Notes: a model not told the origin generated them from the sequence alone. A stretch of DNA of 6,071 bases from an uncultured Alistipes sp. (GCA_937880705.1 CALGRZ010000095.1:1-6071), one strand, 5' to 3'; counted from the stretch's first letter, positions 1-5,543 are shown. A program made the numbers and translations.

Positions 1-713
1 AGGATGGCAAGTATATCTGTGGCTGGGCTATCGAGAAGATGTCGAAGTCGATGTTCAATGTCGTAAATCCCGACTATATTGTCGATGCCTATGGCGCCGA
101 CACCTTGCGTATGTACGAGATGTTCCTCGGCCCCTTGGAGCAGTCTAAGCCTTGGGATACCAACGGTATTGATGGCGTGCATAAGTTCTTGCGCCGCTTC
201 TGGTCGAAGTTCTACTCGCGCGATGGCGTGAAGCTCGTAAACGACGACAAGGCTACACCCGCCGAGCTTAAGACCCTGCACAAGACCATCAAGAAGGTAA
301 GAGAGGATATCGAGAACTTCTCGTTCAACACCTCTGTTGCAGCCTTCATGATCTGCCTCAACGAGCTGGGCGACTGCTCGAAGCGCGAGGTACTGGAGCC
401 TCTGGTGGCACTCATAGCACCCTTTGCACCTCACATGGCCGAGGAGCTGTGGCATGCACTTGGCCACACCACCACGGTGTGCGATGCTGCGTTCCCCGAG
501 TGCAACGAGAGCTACCTGGTGGAGAACTCGTTTGAGTACCCCATCATGATCAACGGCAAGCTGCGCTTTAAGCAGGAGTACGCCCTGGATATGCGACAGG
601 AGGATATCGTGGCACATATCGTCACCACCGAGGGTGCACAGCGTTGGTTGGAGGGCAAGCAGCCCAAGAAGATCATCGTTGTCAAGGGCAAGATCATCAA
701 CATCGTAATGTAA
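1..713 (+). CDS. leuS: Leucyl-tRNA synthetase, C-terminal part (5' end outside window)
   Basis: LeuRS is the cytosolic class I synthetase that attaches leucine to tRNA-Leu. The reading frame is open from the window edge (first full codon at 3) to TAA at 711-713, giving the last 236 residues of a protein that is usually about 860-940 residues long. Residues 12-16 of this fragment are KMSKS, the class I ATP-binding signature, followed by the FNVVNP stretch typical of Bacteroidales LeuRS. Next come YGADTLR and the helical anticodon-binding domain (FLRRFW, about residues 62-67), with APHMAEELW further on. The C-terminal domain begins near residue 183 (INGKLRF) and ends KGKIINIV, a standard LeuRS tail. 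The catalytic HIGH motif and the editing domain lie upstream of the window. The stop overlaps the start of the next gene by one base, so the two are probably translationally coupled. Nothing looks damaged in the visible part. Confidence 0.97.
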   Translation, partial: DGKYICGWAIEKMSKSMFNVVNPDYIVDAYGADTLRMYEMFLGPLEQSKPWDTNGIDGVHKFLRRFWSKFYSRDGVKLVNDDKATPAELKTLHKTIKKVREDIENFSFNTSVAAFMICLNELGDCSKREVLEPLVALIAPFAPHMAEELWHALGHTTTVCDAAFPECNESYLVENSFEYPIMINGKLRFKQEYALDMRQEDIVAHIVTTEGAQRWLEGKQPKKIIVVKGKIINIVM

Positions 714-1306
714 TGAGAAACTTCCTATCAATGTCGGTCTTTGCCGGTCTTCTGATCGGCATTGCCGGCCTTGTATATCTGCGCGTCGGCGGACTATCGG
801 GTGCCGTGCTCTTCGCCTTCGGTCTGCTGTGTGTCGTGATGTGCGGTGCACAGCTCTACACCGGCAAGGCGGGCTACCTGCCCTATCGGGAGATGCCGCG
901 TCTGGTGCTTATGCTTCTGGGCAATGCCGTAGGCTGTCTTCTGGCAGCCCTCATCGCCCGCTACTGCACCGGCGATACGCTCTTCGCCAACCTCGACGGC
1001 ATACTCTCGGCACGCCTCACAGCCTCGTGGCATGGCCTTACGGTCACCTCCATAGGCACCGGCATGATTATGACCCTGGCCGTCTATGGAGCACGTCGCG
1101 GACACTACCTGCCACTGCTCTTCGGCGTACCTGTATTTATAATGTGTGGTCTGCCGCACTGCGTTGCCGATGCCTTCTACTACAGCTTAGCACTGCTCAC
1201 CGACCGCTTCGAGTGGATGCTGCTCTGGGCATGGCTCTGGGCCATCGTGGGCAACTATATTGGTTGCAACCTACCACGCTGGTTTATGGGTAAGAGCTTC
1301 GAGTAG
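713..1306 (+). CDS. Compact formate/nitrite transporter (FNT)-family membrane protein
   Basis: This is a 197-residue integral inner-membrane protein resembling the FocA/NirC family, which conducts small monovalent anions such as formate, nitrite or hydrosulfide. Six hydrophobic segments are visible at about residues 8-25, 28-47, 64-84, 108-125, 134-161 and 168-190. Family-like signs are LYTG (48-51, at the place of the FNT omega-loop threonine motif), the GN pair followed by a glycine in helix 3 (70-74), GLPHCVADAFYY (146-157, resembling the FNT G-x-x-H-S-x-A-N motif with the central pore histidine at H149), and VGNYIG (179-184). It is much shorter than the usual 260-290 residues, lacking long termini and having short loops. 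The start at 713 is chosen because it gives a hydrophobic N-terminus and a one-base overlap with the leuS stop; an in-frame ATG at 644 would add 23 non-hydrophobic residues inside leuS. Substrate cannot be read from sequence. Family assignment is fairly sure, function less so. Confidence 0.82.
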   Translation: MRNFLSMSVFAGLLIGIAGLVYLRVGGLSGAVLFAFGLLCVVMCGAQLYTGKAGYLPYREMPRLVLMLLGNAVGCLLAALIARYCTGDTLFANLDGILSARLTASWHGLTVTSIGTGMIMTLAVYGARRGHYLPLLFGVPVFIMCGLPHCVADAFYYSLALLTDRFEWMLLWAWLWAIVGNYIGCNLPRWFMGKSFE

Positions 1307-1324
1307 AGTGCCGTATCAGTTGAA

Positions 1325-1362
1325 TTAGGCGTAGTCAAAATTGGCTGCGCCTAACTTTTTTT
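1325..1362 (+). terminator. Intrinsic terminator of the leuS-FNT unit
   Basis: TTAGGCGTAG at 1325-1334 pairs with CTGCGCCTAA at 1345-1354 through nine Watson-Crick pairs and one G-U wobble. TC and GG extend the stem inward to 12 pairs (including a second wobble) around an AAAATT loop. Seven T residues follow at 1356-1362. It begins 18 bp after the stop of the FNT gene, as expected for a Rho-independent terminator closing the leuS transcript. Confidence 0.9.
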
Positions 1363-1391
1363 GCACCTTTAAGATAGATTTGCTACCTTTG
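1360..1391 (+). promoter_or_regulatory. Bacteroidota-type promoter for the 123-residue protein gene
   Basis: TTTG at 1360-1363 is followed after exactly 20 nt by TACCTTTG at 1384-1391, a full match to the Bacteroidota primary sigma consensus (-33 TTTG, -7 TAnnTTTG). The -33 element uses the last T residues of the preceding terminator, so the two units abut with no free spacer. Transcription would start at about 1396-1399, leaving a leader of roughly 175 nt before the chosen start codon. Confidence 0.8.
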
Positions 1392-1396
1392 TACTA

Positions 1397-1574
1397 TCTA
1401 TAATTGCAAAGTGTGGATGCCCACACCTTGGCAATAGGCCAACCTTAACATTGTAACACACCAACCATCAGGGCTGTCGAAGGCCTTTAGGGGGTTGTGC
1501 ACCCATGTGTACACCCGCGCTCTTTGACATCTTCGGCAGTCGATGGCATGTTTAACTCTAAAAACAAGTGTGTT
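1397..1574 (+). other. Long hairpin-rich 5' leader, unrecognised
   Basis: This stretch lies between the predicted transcription start and the ATG at 1575 and holds several hairpins. GTGTGG (1411-1416) pairs with CCACAC (1421-1426) over a 4-nt loop. TTGGC (1428-1432) pairs with GCCAA (1438-1442) over a 5-nt loop, directly next to the first. GGG plus TGTGCA (1492-1501, one bulged T) pairs with TGTACA plus CCC (1508-1516) over CCCATG. I do not recognise a known riboswitch class. It could be a structured regulatory leader, or an independent small RNA lying upstream of the gene, although I see no T-tract terminator before 1575. No open reading frame of note lies within it besides the in-frame extension from 1497. 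Confidence 0.5.
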
Positions 1575-1946
1575 ATGATCAACAAATCAAACTATCAGCT
1601 CGTGGCAAAGACTAATGGCGACCGCCTATTCATCGCCGATGACATTCTGGACAGACTCCTCTACGAGCAGGATGACATCATCTACGACATCCGTCAGCGG
1701 GTGCGCAACAAGGATCTAATGGCCCACCTCGCATCGGTTGCCATGGAGCGCAAGGGGGATCTGCTACGCGACAACTGCCGCGAGCGCGAGGCTGTGGATG
1801 CCTACCACACCGCAGCATGGTTGGCCCTCAACGGCAGGAGCTACACCCGACAGGGTCGCAGGGTGAAGCTACACTCGCTACTGTCGCGCTCGGCAGAGAT
1901 GGTCGAGAAGGCCATACTGCTCGAGGCGACACTGCCCAGGAGGTAA
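1575..1946 (+). CDS. Unrecognised 123-residue helical protein with a TPR-like motif
   Basis: I do not recognise this protein. It has no signal peptide or membrane segment, is rich in charged residues (many Arg, Asp and Glu) and appears mostly alpha-helical, so a soluble cytoplasmic protein is likely. Residues G61, A73, Y77 and A80 fall at spacings matching positions 8, 20, 24 and 27 of the tetratricopeptide consensus, suggesting one TPR-like helical pair at about 54-87; the helix after it (98-118) could be a capping helix. A role in protein-protein contact is inference only. Possible starts in the same frame are 1497, 1548 and 1575. I chose 1575 because it follows an A-rich stretch (CTAAAAACAAG), the usual Bacteroidota context, whereas the earlier ATGs sit in GC-rich, hairpin-forming leader sequence. 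It has its own promoter and terminator-like hairpin and so appears monocistronic. Confidence 0.68.
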   Translation: MINKSNYQLVAKTNGDRLFIADDILDRLLYEQDDIIYDIRQRVRNKDLMAHLASVAMERKGDLLRDNCREREAVDAYHTAAWLALNGRSYTRQGRRVKLHSLLSRSAEMVEKAILLEATLPRR

Positions 1947-1947
1947 A

Positions 1948-1987
1948 ACAGTGGGGATGGCTAACACGAAATTAGCCATCCCCACTC
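1948..1987. terminator. Bidirectional terminator-like hairpin between convergent genes
   Basis: A perfect 15-bp stem is formed by 1950-1964 (AGTGGGGATGGCTAA) and 1972-1986 (TTAGCCATCCCCACT) with the 7-nt loop CACGAAA. It sits just after the TAA at 1944-1946 and 26 bp from the end of the convergent minus-strand operon. Read on the minus strand it is followed by TGTTTTAC, a short T-run, so it probably terminates the four-gene operon; on the plus strand no good T-tract follows (CTGTATAG), so it may act there as an mRNA 3' stabiliser or weak terminator. Confidence 0.82.
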
Positions 1988-2012
1988 TGTATAGAGCTCT
2001 GCAATGCTACAT

Positions 2013-3224
2013 CTACTGGAGGTAGACCTCGACCGTCACGGGCTCCTCGCCAAGGCTCACGCTCTGTCGCTGTAGCTCACCCTCGGCATTGTAGTAGCGC
2101 AGCTCATACTCCGTATTCTTGGGCACCAGCACCGAGAACATATCGTTCATATCGCGTAACGGGCCGGCCGTGAGGCCACCACCCATCTGCTCCGTACCGC
2201 GGAATACATCCACACCCATAGCCACACGGTCACCCGAGTGCTCGGTCTTGCCACGCTCCTTGTAGCCCGCAATGCGCAGGAAGGTGTGTGTTCCGGCCTC
2301 CAGGTGGCGTGTATACTGCTCGTAGGCAAGCTCGACATAGTGCTGCGTAACATTCTCGGCACCTATCCAACGAGGCAGCTCCTCGATAGACTCATCCTCG
2401 CCACACCATACCATAGGGAACCAATCATCGGCCTTGCCAAAGCGCGTAGCGTAGATGGCATAGGTGCGATCCTCGGCAACGGCCTTCGAGGCATCGGGCA
2501 TAAACCACAGGTGGTCAAGCTGCGAGGGGAAGTAGTACTCGGTAACGCGCCACTGGCCATCGAGCCACACCTCGGTCCAGCTATGGTTGCCGCGATTGTC
2601 GTGCCATGAGGCTGTACCCACAAAGCGGGCAGGGATACCCACAGCGCGGTAGGCATCGACGAGCAGGATCGAGAGGCCTGTACATGAGGCCATGCCCTGG
2701 CGCATAGACTCGCGAGGGCTCTGGTTGGTCTTCTCGCGCAGGGTGTTGTAGTCGACACCCGTCAGACGCGGTATATTGGCATTGACGGCACACAGCGCAT
2801 CGTACATCGTAGCACAGGTATCTACCGCCGGTGAGAAGAGCTCGTAGAGCTCCTTACGCCACGCATCGCGCACCTCGTCAACGACGAAGTAGGGCAACAC
2901 ATCGTTAAGATATACATCCTCGGGCAGAGCCTTGGCCCACGCGTATTGCTCGCGAACACGCACCGCATAGTCTACATTCTCCTTGAGCAGCTCCAGCGAC
3001 ATGGTGTCGCGGTCACCCTCGGGCATATTGACAAGCAGGTAGGCCATGTCGCGGCAGTGGTTGCGGTCACACTCCTGCATAAGGCTCTCGAGGGCCTCCG
3101 AGCGTGGCGACGACGCTATCACGGCATCGAGCTCTGCACGCAGCTCCTCGGGCAGCGTTGCTCGGTAGTCGGTGGCGCAGCTCACCGCAAGGGCCACTGC
3201 GACCATTACAAACAATCTTCTCAT
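2013..3224 (-). CDS. Transglutaminase-like lipoprotein
   Basis: This 403-residue protein is predicted to be exported and lipid-anchored. After MRR comes a hydrophobic stretch ending AVSC, a lipobox with Cys16 as the modified residue. Residues about 20-150 are helical and unassigned. A transglutaminase-like core follows: Cys181 in GMASCTGLS, then GIPARFVG (196-203), then His214 in NHSWTEVWLDGQW. The third position of the Cys-His-Asp triad appears to be Glu229 (RVTEYY), as far as I can align by eye. The part after about residue 235 has LWFMPDA and FPMVW, resembling Bacteroidales transglutaminase-domain proteins, and the last about 90 residues look like a beta-rich domain. In this superfamily bacterial members are often proteases or amidases, not cross-linkers, so the substrate is unknown; cell-envelope peptides or host proteins are possible. 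It is the last gene of the minus-strand operon, 14 bp after cutC. Confidence 0.88.
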   Translation of the reverse strand: MRRLFVMVAVALAVSCATDYRATLPEELRAELDAVIASSPRSEALESLMQECDRNHCRDMAYLLVNMPEGDRDTMSLELLKENVDYAVRVREQYAWAKALPEDVYLNDVLPYFVVDEVRDAWRKELYELFSPAVDTCATMYDALCAVNANIPRLTGVDYNTLREKTNQSPRESMRQGMASCTGLSILLVDAYRAVGIPARFVGTASWHDNRGNHSWTEVWLDGQWRVTEYYFPSQLDHLWFMPDASKAVAEDRTYAIYATRFGKADDWFPMVWCGEDESIEELPRWIGAENVTQHYVELAYEQYTRHLEAGTHTFLRIAGYKERGKTEHSGDRVAMGVDVFRGTEQMGGGLTAGPLRDMNDMFSVLVPKNTEYELRYYNAEGELQRQSVSLGEEPVTVEVYLQ

Positions 3225-3238
3225 AGTTAGTCGGTTAT

Positions 3239-3973
3239 CTATCGTTTTACAAGTTTTAGGATCTTCTCAACCTCCTCCTCGTCGACCACGCGCAGCGCGA
3301 ACTCATCCACAGCATCGCTGCCACCCATCGAGATACGGGGATTGCGGTACTCCATGCCTCCTGCCACCATCTTCTTGGCACTGAAGTGCAGGGCATCGAC
3401 ACCCGTAGAGGCTATGGCCATGGCGTTGTCGGCATTTACGCCACTGCCGGCCATAATCTCGATGCGACCGGCAGCCTTGGCCACCGCCTGACCGATGTTG
3501 ATGATGCCGTCGAAGGCCTTGTCGTAGCCTCCCGAGGTGAGTATGCGGTGACACCCCGCCGCGATGATATCCTCGACAGCTGCGAGGTAGTCCTCGGTCA
3601 TATCCACTGCACGGTGGAAGGTGCACTCCATGCCCTTGGCGGCCTCGACGAGGCGCGACGTGCGCTCCACATCTACCCTGCCATCGGCCGTGAGCACGCC
3701 AAAGACCACACCCGTGGCACCCGCCATGCGGGCGCACTCCACATCGCGGAGCATGGTCTCGAACTCGTCGTCCGAGTAGAGGAAGTCGCCACCGCGAGGG
3801 CGTATCATAACACTTACATCGATGCCATCTATATCCTTGACACGTTCGATGGTAGCCAGCGAGGGTGTCACACCACCCTCGGCAGGCGAGGCACACAGCT
3901 CCACACGGTCGACACCCATACGGGCAGCCACGCGGCAGGCCTCAACACTATAAGCACAAAGTTCGCACTTCAT
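3239..3973 (-). CDS. cutC: CutC family TIM-barrel protein
   Basis: This 244-residue cytoplasmic protein matches the CutC family in length and motifs: VELCAS with Cys27, EGGVTPS (32-38), MIRPRGGDF (56-64), FHRAVDM (119-125), ILTSGG (144-149), IMAGSGVN (173-180) and LHFSAK (195-200). These are beta-strand ends of a (beta/alpha)8 barrel. CutC was named for copper homeostasis in Escherichia coli, but a direct role in copper tolerance is disputed and its biochemical activity is unsettled, so the symbol should be read as a family label. Cys3, Cys6 and Cys27 are candidate metal ligands at the N-terminus. It starts 2 bp after the stop of the LuxR-type regulator and is followed 14 bp later by the lipoprotein gene, so it is almost certainly transcribed with them. 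No promoter is visible directly upstream. Confidence 0.95.
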   Translation of the reverse strand: MKCELCAYSVEACRVAARMGVDRVELCASPAEGGVTPSLATIERVKDIDGIDVSVMIRPRGGDFLYSDDEFETMLRDVECARMAGATGVVFGVLTADGRVDVERTSRLVEAAKGMECTFHRAVDMTEDYLAAVEDIIAAGCHRILTSGGYDKAFDGIINIGQAVAKAAGRIEIMAGSGVNADNAMAIASTGVDALHFSAKKMVAGGMEYRNPRISMGGSDAVDEFALRVVDEEEVEKILKLVKR

Positions 3974-3975
3974 AA

Positions 3976-4548
3976 TCAGAGCATTTCGCTATCTATAAGT
4001 TTGTTTAGTACAGCATATACCGTAAGACCGGCCACCGAGCGGATACCCGTCTTATGGACAATATTCTTGCGGTGCGAGATAACCGTGTGGGGCGAGATAT
4101 TGAGCTCCGAGGCTATCTCCTTGTTGGTAAATCCTCGAGCCACCAGCACCAACACATCGCGCTCGCGCTCCGAGAGGTCATGGCTATCGGCCACATTGCG
4201 GTCTGTGGGGTTCTCCACAGCCTCGTTGATAAGGCGCACCACATCCTCGGCCGAGGTGTAGAGGTTTATTGTCGCAGAGAAGCTGCGCAGCGCATCGCCC
4301 TCCACGAGCGAGCTCTGCAATGCCACGAGCGTCTGCTCCTGAAGCTCGGCACACTCCTCGACCTGTGCCCACAGCGAGGCGGCGACAACAACGACATCCA
4401 CATCGCTGAGTCGCTGACTCTTAAGCATCTCCACGAGCGTACCATAGCAGCCCACAACATTAAATCGGCCGCTTGCACGCAGCAACGAAGAGAGGCCCTC
4501 GGCCAGCATCGCCGACCTCTCGACAATAACCACTTGTGTCAACCTCAT
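3976..4548 (-). CDS. LuxR-type transcriptional regulator with degenerate receiver domain
   Basis: This 190-residue DNA-binding regulator ends in a clear LuxR/FixJ-type helix-turn-helix at residues about 124-186 (LSERERDVLVLVARGFTNKE, then IASELNISPHTVISHRKNI, then a final dimerisation helix). The N-terminal 110 residues start VVIVERSAMLAEGLSSLL, shaped like a response-regulator receiver, but the acidic pair is reduced to E10 and the strand that should carry the phosphoacceptor reads DVDVVVVAASLW (49-60), with no Asp at its C-terminal end. Conventional phosphotransfer is therefore unlikely, and no histidine kinase is encoded nearby. It lies 8 bp after the hemerythrin-like gene and 2 bp before cutC. 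From family and context I infer control of this operon or of an oxygen or NO-related regulon, with the signal perhaps supplied by the hemerythrin-like partner. Family assignment is sure; target and signal are not. Confidence 0.93.
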   Translation of the reverse strand: MRLTQVVIVERSAMLAEGLSSLLRASGRFNVVGCYGTLVEMLKSQRLSDVDVVVVAASLWAQVEECAELQEQTLVALQSSLVEGDALRSFSATINLYTSAEDVVRLINEAVENPTDRNVADSHDLSERERDVLVLVARGFTNKEIASELNISPHTVISHRKNIVHKTGIRSVAGLTVYAVLNKLIDSEML

Positions 4549-4556
4549 AACTACTA

Positions 4557-5249
4557 CTATCTTATAAACCTATCCACCAGAGGCTTAAGCAGATACAACT
4601 CTACATTGGCATGGCGACGCAGGTCATCACGCAATACATATATATCCTTCAACATCGCATAGCGCAACTTGATAGGTGCCTGCTCGGGCAGGTACTTAAT
4701 GATCAGCGAGGCTATGTCCGACGTGCGGTCATCGATATCGCCATGGGGCATCTGCAAAGACTCGAGGTCATCCTCGGGCAGTTTAGACTGCTCGATAATG
4801 GCAAAGACGTCGCGCTCCTCCTCATTGAGGTGGTTGCGCACAAAGTCTACATAGTCGGTGTAGAACCTCCTGAGGGTGAGCTGCGAGAGCTCGTCGCAGT
4901 GCGCCAGCACCTCGTCAAGGTGCATCATGGTATGGGGCAACAGGTAGCCTTCGTAGTAGTGGTGCGAGGCGCGCAGGTAGCGCAGCAGCTGTGGCAGCAT
5001 ATCCTCGGTGAGCTGCTCGACGGCGGGACGATAGTTCAGATCCACATGCATACGACACAGCTCCAAGAAGAGGTGGTCGGAGTAGCCATCTCTGTGGCAC
5101 AGCTCTCTGATAGACATATCGCCAAAGGGCAGCACGATATCCAGGCGATCGAATATCGAGAGTAGCGAGTAGTCGGCCTCGATAAGTTCAAAAATCTTCA
5201 TCTCCGGCACAAGCCTTACGACAGGCGACACGGAAGTATACTTATTCAT
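4557..5249 (-). CDS. Hemerythrin-domain (YtfE/RIC-like) protein
   Basis: This 230-residue predicted cytoplasmic protein has two parts. Residues about 17-70 resemble the ScdA/YtfE N-terminal domain (IFDRLDIVLPFGDMSIRELC) but lack the paired cysteines seen there; LPFGD stands in that place. Residues about 85-230 form a four-helix hemerythrin-like bundle with ligand-type residues His96/His97, His106, His110, Glu113, His140 with Glu144 (RNHLNEEERDVF), and His213 with Glu217 (RRHANVELYLLKPL). Such sites bind two irons and in relatives handle O2, NO or iron-sulfur repair. Exact ligands need a structure-based alignment. It is the first gene of a four-gene operon and is followed by the LuxR-type regulator, a pairing I recall from other Bacteroidales. 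The start at 5249 is the first ATG after the predicted promoter, about 47 nt downstream of the transcription start. Role in oxygen or nitrosative stress is inferred. Confidence 0.88.
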   Translation of the reverse strand: MNKYTSVSPVVRLVPEMKIFELIEADYSLLSIFDRLDIVLPFGDMSIRELCHRDGYSDHLFLELCRMHVDLNYRPAVEQLTEDMLPQLLRYLRASHHYYEGYLLPHTMMHLDEVLAHCDELSQLTLRRFYTDYVDFVRNHLNEEERDVFAIIEQSKLPEDDLESLQMPHGDIDDRTSDIASLIIKYLPEQAPIKLRYAMLKDIYVLRDDLRRHANVELYLLKPLVDRFIR

Positions 5250-5278
5250 TGGTTATCAGTAATTTACTTTTTCAACAT

Positions 5279-5291
5279 GCCCTCTTCGGGC
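5279..5291 (-). other. Small hairpin at the start of the hemerythrin operon leader
   Basis: GCCC (5279-5282) and GGGC (5288-5291) form a 4-bp GC stem with a 5-nt loop, starting about five bases after the predicted transcription start of the minus-strand operon. It could be a 5' stabilising hairpin. It is too short to call a terminator. Confidence 0.4.
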
Positions 5292-5301
5292 TTTCATAAT
5301 G

Positions 5302-5332
5302 CAAATATACTAATATTTTTGCAAACCACAAA
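5302..5332 (-). promoter_or_regulatory. Promoter of the hemerythrin-luxR-cutC-lipoprotein operon
   Basis: On the minus strand TTTG (complement of 5329-5332) is followed after 19 nt by TATATTTG (complement of 5302-5309), matching the Bacteroidota -33/-7 consensus. The start would fall near 5296. An imperfect inverted repeat with GCAAA at 5301-5305 and TTTGC at 5318-5322 covers the -7 element and part of the spacer, so an operator there is possible. No other promoter was seen inside the operon. Confidence 0.75.
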
Positions 5333-5346
5333 TCCCAAGATATAGG

Positions 5347-5408
5347 GATGCACAACAAACCATTTTCACTAAATTATGCGATTGTGACGTCCGAAAAAAT
5401 GGTGCATC
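5347..5408. repeat. Long imperfect inverted repeat in the divergent intergenic region
   Basis: The right arm AAAATGGTGCATC (5396-5408) is the reverse complement of GATGCAC (5347-5353) plus CCATTTT (5360-5366), with six extra bases splitting the left arm. The arms are 29 nt apart. The right arm overlaps the -7 element of the small-RNA promoter and the left arm lies upstream of the minus-strand promoter. It may be a regulator-binding site or a relic of duplication; function is unknown. Confidence 0.5.
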
Positions 5409-5412
5409 TTTG
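5381..5412 (+). promoter_or_regulatory. Promoter of the probable small RNA
   Basis: ATTG at 5381-5384 and CATCTTTG at 5405-5412 are separated by 20 nt. Each element differs from the TTTG / TAnnTTTG consensus by one base. Transcription would begin at about 5417-5419. Support is strengthened by an intrinsic terminator about 125 nt downstream with no gene between. Confidence 0.6.
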
Positions 5413-5417
5413 CATCG

Positions 5418-5543
5418 TAAAAATAGACATTCAGCCGACCCGTGATGGTAGCTGATTTGTAAATAGTTCGAATCTTTTTAGTTTTTATTGGGTGTAGCCC
5501 CTGCAACGGGGCGGAAAAGCTGTCCTCGCGGGCAGCTTTTTTT
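5418..5543 (+). ncRNA. Probable small RNA of about 125 nt upstream of lysS
   Basis: A promoter and a strong terminator delimit a short transcript with no credible coding sequence (the only ATG-started frame is six codons, MVADL and stop). Visible structure comprises TCAGC (5431-5435) pairing with GCTGA (5451-5455), GCCCC (5497-5501) pairing with GGGGC (5508-5512) over TGCAAC, and the terminator hairpin. A-rich 5418-5423 could pair with a T-run near 5475-5487 to close the 5' domain. It could be a free small RNA or a terminated leader upstream of lysS; the separate promoter just before lysS favours a free RNA. I cannot assign it to a family. Bacteroidales 6S-type RNAs share the promoter-plus-terminator layout but I cannot confirm the 6S fold here, and it is short for one. 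Confidence 0.55.
5515..5543 (+). terminator. Intrinsic terminator of the probable small RNA
   Basis: AAAAGCTG (5515-5522) pairs with CAGCTTTT (5533-5540). A T-G wobble and CC/GG extend the stem inward to a TCGC loop (5526-5529). The T-run spans 5537-5543. This is a strong Rho-independent terminator, ending 113 bp before the lysS start codon. Confidence 0.9.

Noticed and set aside
644..712. An upstream start for the FNT-family gene at 644
   Set aside because: It would add 23 polar residues encoded within leuS and remove the natural one-base overlap; 713 gives a proper hydrophobic N-terminus.
39..713. An open frame starting at the ATG at 39 as a separate gene
   Set aside because: The ATG is the Met of the LeuRS KMSKS motif and the frame is open back to the window edge, so it is the tail of leuS.
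829..1293. A 154-codon plus-strand frame inside the FNT gene
   Set aside because: It is another frame of a gene with clear transmembrane pattern and family motifs; its product is rich in Arg, His and Leu in the way of shadow frames.
1497..1574. An N-terminal extension of the 123-residue protein starting at 1497 or 1548
   Set aside because: The extra 26 codons overlap a stable hairpin and GC-rich leader; the residues look unlike a structured N-terminus, and 1575 has the better A-rich context.
3386..4261. A 291-codon plus-strand frame opposite cutC and the regulator
   Set aside because: It lies antisense across two well-recognised genes, has no family-like motifs, and is explained by their codon bias.
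5443..5460. A six-codon frame (MVADL, stop) in the probable small RNA as a leader peptide
   Set aside because: It has no lysine codons and no translation signals, so attenuation of lysS by it is not supported.
5467..5474. TTCGAATC resembling a tRNA T-loop
   Set aside because: The flanking stem is A/T-rich with a mismatch, and no acceptor or anticodon arm can be drawn around it.
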